Assembly (NCBI RefSeq): GCF_004005485.1
Contig: NZ_RZUL01000001.1
Coordinates: forward strand, 682,001 to 746,000
DNA length: 64,000 bases
Origin: Sphingobium algorifonticola
Lineage (GTDB): Bacteria > Pseudomonadota > Alphaproteobacteria > Sphingomonadales > Sphingomonadaceae
Reading direction: 5' to 3'
In this document: in pieces, positions 44,390 through 52,200 of the stretch
How the letters are laid out: every line of letters begins with the position of its first letter
Numbering within the stretch: position 1 is the first letter of the stretch
Position numbers and translations under genes: made by a program
Notes under the pieces: generated by a model
The model's input: the letters and a program-made list of their open reading frames with translations, nothing else
Databases searched by the model: none
What the model was told of the DNA's origin: nothing

Positions 44390-45927
44390 ATAGTCGTCCC
44401 CGCGCGCCGGGTGCGGCCGACGCACCGTCGCTGCGCCTGTTCCTGCTGCTGCTCGCCATCCTGCTCAGCGTCGCCTTCGTGCGCCCGATCGACCATGACG
44501 AGGGCCAATATGTCGTGGCGGTCGCTCTGATGCGATCCGGGTTGCCGTATCGCGATTTCGCCTATCTGCAAACGCCGCTTCAGCCCTTGCTGTTCGCGCC
44601 ACTCGCCTGGCTCTGCGAAGGCTGGCTGTTCCCGGCGCTGCGCGCTGCCAATGCGCTGTGCGCGGCAGGCGCGGCTGTGCTGCTCCACATGGCCGTGCGA
44701 CACGCAGGCGGATCGCCCCGCAGCGCCGCAGTCGCCACGCTCGCGCTCGCAAGCAGCCACGCCTTTCTGTTCGCCGGGACCGTCGCGCGCAACGATGCCC
44801 TGCCGCTGCTGCTCCATATGGCGGGCCTCGCTCTTGTCCTCGACGCCCTGCGGACTGGCGGACAGCCGCTCCGCTTCCTTCTGGCCGGGCTGATGCTGGG
44901 TGCGGCCGCTTCGGCGAAAATCAGCTATGGCCTTCCGGCCGCTGCCGTCGGTCTGTGGGCGCTGCTGCATCTGCGCGCCATTGGCTGGCCCTGCCTGTGC
45001 GCGCTGGCGGCAGGAGGGCTGGCGGGCGGCTTGCCGACACTCGTGCTGTGGGCGATCGCGCCCGACGCCGCCTGGTTCGGCATCATCGACTATAGCCTGC
45101 ACGCACCGCGCGAATGGCAGACGCTGAACCAGCGCAGCTTTATGATCGAAACGCCGCTCAGCCTTGTCAGGTTGCTGCGTTTTCTGGCGCAGGGTTCCGC
45201 GCTGATCGCCCTGTGCGCCATTGCCGCTGCGGCTCGGCACCGGCCTGGTCCATCGCACGTAAGCCAGCGGCTGCTCGACTGCATGATCCTGGCCGCCCTG
45301 ATCGCCGCATGGCTTCCCCGGCCTATTTATGTGCAATATCTGCTGCCGCTGTTGCCCGCGCTGTTCCTGCGCTTTGCCGCGATACTGGACGATCCGCGAT
45401 GGCGGCGGCCTCTTGCGACAGGCGCTCTCGCCCTGTTCATGACGGCGGGCGTTGCGGAAACGCTGGTCGCCATCGCCCCCGGCATTGCCGACACCAAAAG
45501 TCCGCTGCTGTCAGCGGTCGGCGATGCCCGCGCGGTCGGGCGCGCCGTGCGGGCGAGCGGCGCGACGGGACCGATCGTCACGCTCGCGCCGGAACGGGTG
45601 ATCGACAGCGGCGTATCGCTCGACCCGCGTTTTGCCACCGGGCCTTTCCTGTTCCGTACGCGCGATCTTCTTACCCCGGCCGAGCGCAGCGCATTTCATG
45701 TCGTCAACCGTGCCAATCTGGCCGAGGCACTGACCCGTCATCCGCCGGCCGCGATCGTGACCGGGCCGGAGAGCGCGATCACGCCTGCCGCGCCACAGGG
45801 CCTCGATGCGCCGCTCCGCACCTTCGCAGTGGCGCACGGCTATCGCGCGACGCCGCTGCCATCGGGCGAAGGTACTTTGTTCGTCCGGGAGCAACGGGCC
45901 AAGGCAGCGTTGCAGCGCCACCGCTAG
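44383..45927 (+). CDS. Membrane glycosyltransferase, GT39/ArnT-like
   Basis: 514 residues with about ten hydrophobic helices in the first 350 residues and a soluble C-terminal domain. The first external loop has RPIDHDEGQYVVAVALM, the D-H-D-E acidic motif of GT-C family glycosyltransferases (ArnT/PMT/RgtA type). It would use a polyprenyl-phosphate sugar to decorate lipid or protein in the periplasm. The start is TTG at 44383, overlapping the barrel gene by 7 bp; no ATG is available near the N-terminus. Last intact gene of the cluster; a PI-PLC remnant lies just after it on the other strand. Confidence 0.82.
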   Translation: MVNSRPRAPGAADAPSLRLFLLLLAILLSVAFVRPIDHDEGQYVVAVALMRSGLPYRDFAYLQTPLQPLLFAPLAWLCEGWLFPALRAANALCAAGAAVLLHMAVRHAGGSPRSAAVATLALASSHAFLFAGTVARNDALPLLLHMAGLALVLDALRTGGQPLRFLLAGLMLGAAASAKISYGLPAAAVGLWALLHLRAIGWPCLCALAAGGLAGGLPTLVLWAIAPDAAWFGIIDYSLHAPREWQTLNQRSFMIETPLSLVRLLRFLAQGSALIALCAIAAAARHRPGPSHVSQRLLDCMILAALIAAWLPRPIYVQYLLPLLPALFLRFAAILDDPRWRRPLATGALALFMTAGVAETLVAIAPGIADTKSPLLSAVGDARAVGRAVRASGATGPIVTLAPERVIDSGVSLDPRFATGPFLFRTRDLLTPAERSAFHVVNRANLAEALTRHPPAAIVTGPESAITPAAPQGLDAPLRTFAVAHGYRATPLPSGEGTLFVREQRAKAALQRHR

Positions 45928-45929
45928 CG

Positions 45930-46087
45930 AACGAGGCAAGGTGATAGGCGTTGCGGTCGAGATTGGGCGTCTTCAGATAATCGGTCGATATGATCTGCGC
46001 ACCGCTGGCAAGCACGCCATCTCGACGCGCTCGGTCACTGTTACGCGCAACAACCGTGTTGGCGCCGTCATAGGTGCATATGTGATA
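45930..46087 (-). pseudogene. C-terminal remnant of a Ca2+-dependent PI-PLC-like gene
   Basis: Reading on the minus strand, about 52 codons encode CTYDGANTVVAR, RARRDGVLASGAQIISTDY and NAYHLASFAS. From memory this matches the C-terminal part of the Ca2+-dependent phosphoinositide-specific phospholipase C-like proteins, where 'T-R-A-D-A-D-T-x-E-A-R-x-N-D-T-x-R-R-D-A-A-x-A-S-G-A-Q' is usual. The N-terminal two thirds are missing: upstream codons give only unrelated sequence joining the islet. It is probably a decayed gene end. Confidence 0.6.
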
Positions 46088-46102
46088 TGATCTTCGTCGG
46101 CA

Positions 46103-46146
46103 GGAGGGTGCGTGACTCGAACACGTCATCCTATCGTTACGAAAGC
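46103..46146 (-). other. tRNA-like 3' fragment (T-arm remnant)
   Basis: On the minus strand this reads a T-arm-like stem-loop ACGTG-TTCGAGT-CACGC, with a TTCGTAA loop-like stretch before it. The intact tRNA-Thr(CGT) to the right also has TTCGTAA and TTCGAGT. The 5' half, acceptor pairing and CCA are not recognisable, so it is at best a degenerate tRNA or tmRNA end left by a rearrangement. Confidence 0.3.
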
Positions 46147-46370
46147 AGGGACAAAGCTGCTAGGCCGTGAGGATTTGCAAGGCTATTCGGTAAAGAGCAG
46201 GCATTTTTCGGATTTGCCCTAGGTTAAGCCCAGTTTGTGCGATCCCCGCCTTACGTTGGCTTCTAATCCAATGCTCATTGAAAGGATCGATGCCGGGAAT
46301 CCGTCCCGTGCTAGCCCCGGCTGATATCGGTGCATGCCACCAGCTTTGTGTAACGGAAAGCTGTTACGCT

Positions 46371-47249
46371 TCAGAGGCGGCGAGACCGTAGGAGTAAGTT
46401 TATTGAATGGACGCGGTCGGGTGCCTTGTAGACGCCCTTGTGCATTCGCTCGACCATGGCTTCCACGGACACACATGCCTCCGGAAGGTAGAAGGACGAC
46501 ATCGCTTTGACCTTGGCCAACACATCAGCGTCGTGCTCGACGCCGCTGGTGACAAACCTTCGCACCATCGCATCGCTCAGCCGACCAACGCCATGCGCAA
46601 GAACCTCATTGAGCTGTTCGGCCGTCAGGGATGCCGCTCCATCCGGCAACTGAGTTCCAACAGGATCATCGTTCAGCCTCTGATCGCTCGTCCCAGTCTC
46701 GAAGCTGTCGCCGCTCGAATACGCGGGAGTGCAGACAAACGTACAATAAATCCCGACCTTGAAGCGAGAGAAGGACGCTTGATGAAGGTCGAAGCCAGGA
46801 ATCTTGGGAAGTTCGTTATTGCGACCTCCGATAACCAGCGACGTCACCAGCGCTTGAACGGCGGGGTTGAACCAGCCCATATCGACGAAGCTGTCTTTCC
46901 CAGACTTAGCGACCGGTTTCGGCAATATTCGAAAGTCTTGCCAACGAACAAACCGTGTGGGCCAAAGAAGATTCTCTTTCGAATTCCTGATGTAAGCAGC
47001 GCAAGCCAAACGATCGCCGGAGGCGACCTCAAAGGTCCGCTTGATGGTTGTGCCGCCGCTGCGATCGCTTGTGTGGACCGAAATTCTGTCTGTCAGGATA
47101 CGATCATCGCCGTCAAAACCCTCATGATTTACGGAGTTGCGCGGCCTAACGATGAGATCGCCATTCTTCTTTTCAAGTACGGACCATACCTTCTCCGGAG
47201 ATCCACCGACGTCGATCGTAAAACGAGTTTGCGGCTTATGTTTCGCCAT
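46371..47249 (-). CDS. Orphan hypothetical protein in a low-GC islet
   Basis: 292 residues, not recognised. The N-terminal half looks beta-rich (TRFTIDVGGSPEKVWSVLEK, DRISVHTSDRSGGTTIKRTF), the middle has NPAVQALVTSLVIGG, and the C-terminal third is helical (LTAEQLNEVLAHGVGRLSDAMV, AKVKAMSSFYLPEACVSVEA). No signal peptide, membrane helix or catalytic motif stands out. Lower GC and unusual codons (ATA, AGA, TCA, CTA) mark it as transferred. The ATG is at 47249 with only a weak GAGAAAA upstream. A long opposite-strand frame overlaps it but looks less protein-like. Possibly an accessory (defence or phage-derived) gene, but nothing proves this. Confidence 0.55.
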   Translation of the reverse strand: MAKHKPQTRFTIDVGGSPEKVWSVLEKKNGDLIVRPRNSVNHEGFDGDDRILTDRISVHTSDRSGGTTIKRTFEVASGDRLACAAYIRNSKENLLWPTRFVRWQDFRILPKPVAKSGKDSFVDMGWFNPAVQALVTSLVIGGRNNELPKIPGFDLHQASFSRFKVGIYCTFVCTPAYSSGDSFETGTSDQRLNDDPVGTQLPDGAASLTAEQLNEVLAHGVGRLSDAMVRRFVTSGVEHDADVLAKVKAMSSFYLPEACVSVEAMVERMHKGVYKAPDRVHSINLLLRSRRL

Positions 47250-47512
47250 CGCGTTTTCTCATCTGGCTAGTATGACTATCCATCTCGACACGGTTCAACT
47301 TCGTCCTAAAACCGACGACCTACTTAGTATGTTCACTTGGTGGGAGGGTTCAACGGCATTACTCAGCCCGCGCTAAGCGCAGCGAACCTGCTATAATCCA
47401 GACCGATGCAGTTTGCCGCAAAACCTTACCAAAGCGCCCTAGCAAGCACCCACTCACGCCCCAAGCCGGAAACCCTTTGCGCCGGGAGCTTCTGATCTGC
47501 CTTGTGACAGGC

Positions 47513-47588
47513 TGGTGCCGCTTACAGGACTCGAACCTGTGACCCCATCATTACGAATGATGTGCTCTACCAACTGAGCTAAAGCGGC
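47513..47588 (-). tRNA. tRNA-Thr (anticodon CGT)
   Basis: On the minus strand: acceptor GCCGCTT/AAGCGGC, D arm GCTC/GAGC, anticodon stem CATCA/TGATG around loop TTCGTAA (anticodon CGT), T arm ACAGG-TTCGAGT-CCTGT, discriminator A and encoded CCA. All helices pair. It borders the low-GC islet on its 3' side, the usual side for tRNA-targeted integration. Confidence 0.96.
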
Positions 47589-47774
47589 GCGCATGCTGCG
47601 CTGGTCGAGGGCGCTTATCAGGAGGCGGGGGGCGTTGCAAGGCTTCGCGCGCGACGAAAAAGCGCGTCGCGGGCTTTGCCGCACCGGCACTGCGTTGGTT
47701 TACCACATATTTACCATCCGCATGGCACATCCTGTGGGAACGTCGGCAATGGGCACGGACAGGACAGGTCGGAC

Positions 47775-49100
47775 ATGGATACGCTTCGGGGGCATGATGC
47801 CGCCAACGACCAGGAGGACAGCAGCTTCGCTGGGGAAGATCACGCGATCGAATCGCCCGACGGCATCGGCGCGAACGAACGGCGCATGCATGTGCGCGCC
47901 TATAACTATTGGGCGTCGCTGCTGGGCGACCGGATGCTGCCTTCCATCGAGGATCTGAACCCCGACCAGATCGAGGATTTCGGCCCACACAGCGTCTTGC
48001 TGGACTTTACGGCGGGGATCGAAAATCCGGCCGTCGTCTATCTGGGCACAGAATTGCGCCGCGAATGCGAAATTACCGGGCAGATCGACACCATCGGCGA
48101 CGTGCCGAACCGGTCGCTCCTTTCGCGGCTGACCGACCATTATCTTCAGATCATCGCCAATGCCGCACCGATCGGTTTCGAGGCCGAGTTCGTCAATCAG
48201 CGCGGCGCGGAAATCCTCTATCGCGGCATATTGATGCCTTTTTCGTCGGACGATGACACGATCGATTTCGTTTATGGCGTCATCAACTGGAAGGAAATCG
48301 CCAGCCGCGATCTGACCGACGCGCTGGCGGAGGAAGTCGATCAGGCGCTGCGCAGCGCGCCCGCGGCTATCGCGGCGGCACCGGTCTGGGCGGACGGGCC
48401 TTCGCGCGATGCCGGGGCCACTGTGCGCCGCCTGCCTGCGGAACCTGTGCAGCTGGACGAGGATTTCCTGCCCGAACTGGAATTGAACGAAAGCTACATT
48501 TTGGGTGCGGACGCATCACTGGGCGACTGGCTGGCCATTGCGCGCGACTGTGCAGCGGAGGCGGGGCACAGCGACGCGCGCAGCCGCAGCGCACTCTATC
48601 GTGCCATCGGCCTCGCCCATGATTTCGCGATCGCGGCACAGGCCGCGCCGGAGGATTATGCCGAAATGCTCGCCGACGCGGGCATAAAGGTGCAGGCGCG
48701 CAGCCCGATGACCGCGGTCGTCAAGCTGATCTTCGGCACCGGCTATGACAAGACGCGCATCACCGAATATGCGACCGCGCTGGACCATGCGCATGCCGTC
48801 GGGCTGGAAGCCGGTTCGCTCGCCGATTATCTGGAACATTATGCCGGTGGTCTGAAGGGGCTGGTCGGCGATGCCCGCGCCGCGCGCCGCAGCGTACAGC
48901 ACGCCAAGCCCGATCGCGCGCATCTGTCTCGCGCGCGGTTGCGGACAGCGCCTGCGCTGGCGCTCAATCTGATCGCGACGGACGGCGATGGCCTGGCTAT
49001 CCTGATCGGTCGGCGCGAAGCCGATGGAAGCCTATCGATCGTCGGCACATTGCCCGGCGACAGTCCGCTGGCCGACCGCGTGCTGCAAGACGCAGGTTGA
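47775..49100 (+). CDS. PAS_5-type sensory protein
   Basis: 441 residues. The N-terminal 170 residues (HVRAYNYWASLLGDRMLPS, DFGPHSVLLDFTAG, ILYRGILMPFSSDDDTIDFVYGVINWKE) form the PF07310-type PAS_5 domain, common in sphingomonads and other alphaproteobacteria. The rest is a helical region with no output domain I recognise. The upstream frame to 47676 is not supported. An AT-rich gap of 127 bp with GTTTC-(8)-GAAAC separates it from the NAD-GDH gene. Likely a signal- or redox-responsive protein. Confidence 0.8.
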   Translation: MDTLRGHDAANDQEDSSFAGEDHAIESPDGIGANERRMHVRAYNYWASLLGDRMLPSIEDLNPDQIEDFGPHSVLLDFTAGIENPAVVYLGTELRRECEITGQIDTIGDVPNRSLLSRLTDHYLQIIANAAPIGFEAEFVNQRGAEILYRGILMPFSSDDDTIDFVYGVINWKEIASRDLTDALAEEVDQALRSAPAAIAAAPVWADGPSRDAGATVRRLPAEPVQLDEDFLPELELNESYILGADASLGDWLAIARDCAAEAGHSDARSRSALYRAIGLAHDFAIAAQAAPEDYAEMLADAGIKVQARSPMTAVVKLIFGTGYDKTRITEYATALDHAHAVGLEAGSLADYLEHYAGGLKGLVGDARAARRSVQHAKPDRAHLSRARLRTAPALALNLIATDGDGLAILIGRREADGSLSIVGTLPGDSPLADRVLQDAG

Positions 49101-49227
49101 TGATAACATTGTTATTTCGTTTCAAATAATCGAAACATTCTTTCCAGATTTGGGTTGAGCCACTCCCTCAAGGCAGGCATATAGGACCGCATAGCCGGAC
49201 CATATGGCCCACATATGAGGTGAGGAA

Positions 49228-52200
49228 ATGACGCACGCTGCGCAGCCGAAATCAGCCGCTGTCGAGGAGGCGCTGCGCGCCGCGCTCGCGCACGGGGCCT
49301 TGCCGGGCGAACGCGAAGGATTCGACGACCGCGCGCTCACCGATGCCGCTGCCTTCCTGTCCGCCACCGCCGCCAGCCGTACTGCGGGAACGCCTGCGCT
49401 GGCCATTGACACGACCGGCGGCGAATTGGGCGGCACCACAAGCGATACGACGCCCGCGCCGCGCACCATGCGCATCGCCATCGTCAACGACGACATGCCC
49501 TTTCTGGTGGATTCGATCGCCAATAGCCTGGCAGCGGCCAATCTGGTCATCCACCGCCTGCTCCATCCGGTGCTGGCGGTATCGCGCGATGCCGATGGCG
49601 TTCTGGGCGCGATCCTGCCGCACGATACGCCCGGCGCGCGCCGCGAATCGATGATCTACATCGAAGCCGACCGGGCCGATGCCAAGGCCCGGCGTGCACT
49701 GGAACATAGTCTGACGCAGGTACTGGCGCATGTCCGCGCCGCCGTGCACGACTGGCCCGCCATGCAGCAGGCGCTGCGCGACGATGCCGAAACGGTGCAG
49801 GAAGAGGAAGGCGCGGCGCTGCTGCGCTGGTTCCTCGCGCGGCATCTGACGCAGACCGGGCACGAACGCCGGACCCGCGACGGCAAGCCGATCCGCCAGC
49901 TTGGCATATGCACGCTGCCGGACGTGGATCTGCTTGCGCCTGCGACGATCGAGGCGGCCTTTGTCTGGTTCGAGGAAGGCAAGCGCGCGCCGCTCATCAT
50001 CAAGTCGAACCGGACGTCCCTGGTCCATCGCAACGTCCTGGTCGATCTCATCATCCTGCCGGTGCGAGAGGGGCGGGAGATCACCGCACTGTCGATCCAT
50101 GCAGGCATGTGGACCAGCGCGGGCCTGTCCGCTCCGCCGGACAAGGTGCCGGTGCTGCGTTCGGCGCTGACGGCGCTGATCGAAAAGTTCGGCTTCGATC
50201 CCGGCGGGCATGCGGGCAAGGCCCTGGTCCATGCGCTGACCATGCTGCCGCACGACATATTGATCGGCTTCGATCGCGAGACGTTGGAGCGGCTGACGCT
50301 GACGTTCATGTCGCTCGCCGATCGTCCCCGGCCGAAGCTCGCCCTGGCAACGAGTGCGCTGGCACGGCATCTTTACGCCTTCGTCTGGCTGCCGCGCGAC
50401 GAGCTTTCGACGGCGCGCCGGATCGCCGTGCAGGACATGCTGGCGCGCGCCGCCAACGCCGGGGTACTGAGCTGGTCGATCGCGCTGGAGGAAGGCGGCC
50501 TTGCACTGCTGCGCATCACGCTCGATCTGCGCGACGGCGGCATGGTGCCCGATGCGCAGGCGCTGGATCGCGCCTTGCAGCACATGGTGCGCGGCTGGCT
50601 GCCCGCGGTGGAAGCGGCGCTGGCCGAAGGCGAGGATGCAGGTCGTGCCGCAGCCCTGGCGCAGCGTTATGCGAATGGCTTCCCGCCCAATTATCGCAAC
50701 GGCGCCGGGCCGGTCGAAGCGGCCATCGACATCGGGCATCTGCATCGTCTGTCCGGCGCTACGGCGCGCAGCGTGCGCCTGTATCGCAATGATGAAGACG
50801 CGACCGCGCGGCTGCGGCTGAAGCTGTACAGCAACGAGCCGGTGGCGCTGTCCGAAGCGGTGCCTGCGCTCGAAAACTTCGGCTTCCGCGCGATCGAGGA
50901 AATGAGCACGGCGGTGGATCGCGGCGCGCTGGGCCATATCCAGCGATTCGTGCTGGAGCTGCCCGGCGGCGATGCGCAGCCGCTGCTCGACCGTGCGGAG
51001 GTGGTGCAGACGGCCATCGCCACAGTGCTTCAGGGCGTGGCGGAGAACGACCGGCTGAACGAACTGGTGGTAACGGCGGCGCTCGACCCGCAGGCCGTCA
51101 TCCTGTTCCGCGCGCTCTATCGCTATCTGCGGCAGGCCGGCGTGGCCTACAGTATGGGCACCGTGGCCGACACGCTGCGCCGGGAAGCGGATATCGCCCG
51201 CGCGCTCGTGCGGCTGTTCGCCGCGCTGCACGATCCCGCGCAACGGGGCGATGGCGCGGCCCTGGCGGCGCAGGCACAGGCGGACATCGATGCGGGCCTC
51301 GAAAAGGTTTCGGCGATCGACGAGGACCGCATCCTGCGGCTGTTCCGCGCCGTTATCCTCGCGACGCTGCGTACCAATTTCTACGCGCCTGCGGCAAAGG
51401 AGGCGCTGGCCTTCAAACTGGACAGCGCACAGGTGCCCGGCCTGCCCGCGCCGCTCCCCTGGCGCGAAATCTGGGTCTATTCGCCGCGCGTGGAGGGCAT
51501 CCATCTGCGCGCCGGACCGGTCGCACGCGGGGGCCTTCGCTGGTCGGACCGGCGCGACGATTTCCGCACCGAAATCCTTGGCCTTATGAAGGCGCAGCGC
51601 GTCAAGAACGCCGTGATCGTGCCGACCGGCGCGAAAGGCGGCTTCTACCCGAAACAGTTGCCGAACCCGACGACCGATCGCGATGCCTGGCTGGCGGAAG
51701 GCACTGAAAGCTACCGCATCTTCATCCGGTCGCTGCTGTCGGTGACCGACAATCTGGTGGCGGGCAAGGCGAAGCATCCCTCGGGCGTCGTCATCCGCGA
51801 TGCGGCTGACCCCTATTTCGTGGTCGCCGCGGACAAGGGCACGGCGACCTTCTCCGATGTGGCGAACGGCATCGCGCTCGACCGCAAGTTCTGGCTGGGT
51901 GACGCCTTCGCGAGCGGCGGGTCCAACGGCTATGACCATAAGGCGATGGGCATCACCGCGCGCGGCGCATGGCTTTCCGTGCAGCGCCATTTCGCCGAAA
52001 TGGACACCGACATACAGGCAGAACCGGTGCAGGTCGTCGGCTGTGGCGACATGTCGGGCGACGTGTTCGGCAATGGCATGCTGCTCAGCAAGGCGATCCA
52101 TCTGGTCGCGGCCTTCGATCATCGTCACATCTTTCTCGATCCGGCGCCGGATGCCGCAAAAAGCTGGGAGGAGCGTGCACGCCTGTTCGCGCTCCCCCGG

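Larger units (their letters stand above)
46088..47512. other. Lower-GC genomic islet beside tRNA-Thr(CGT)
   Basis: Base composition drops visibly to near 50-53% GC against mid-60s around it, and codon use in the single gene differs from its neighbours. The left edge cuts a PI-PLC remnant; the right edge abuts an intact tRNA-Thr. Apart from the orphan gene I see no integrase, transposase or terminal repeat. The 224 bp from 46147 to 46370 hold only a weak inverted repeat (GTAAC/GTTAC, about 46356-46373), and the 263 bp from 47250 to 47512 hold nothing I can name. Confidence 0.55.

Noticed and set aside
43311..44425. Minus-strand frames opposite the barrel gene
   Set aside because: His/Arg/Gly-rich shadow without motifs; the plus-strand gene has a signal peptide and strand pattern.
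46407..47270. Plus-strand frame overlapping the orphan islet gene
   Set aside because: Its composition is less protein-like, and the minus-strand frame has more alternating beta/helix patterns and a plausible ATG. With unusual base composition I cannot be fully sure, so strand choice is part of the stated confidence.
46103..47588. Long att direct repeat flanking the islet
   Set aside because: The tRNA-like fragment shares only about nine consecutive bases with the tRNA-Thr end, within the universal T-loop region, so a true att duplication is not shown.
49252..52128. A 958-codon open frame on the minus strand inside NAD-GDH
   Set aside because: It lies fully antisense to a clear 1559-residue enzyme, is rich in Arg/His/Gln/Gly without domain motifs, and is the expected result of GC-rich codon bias on the opposite strand.
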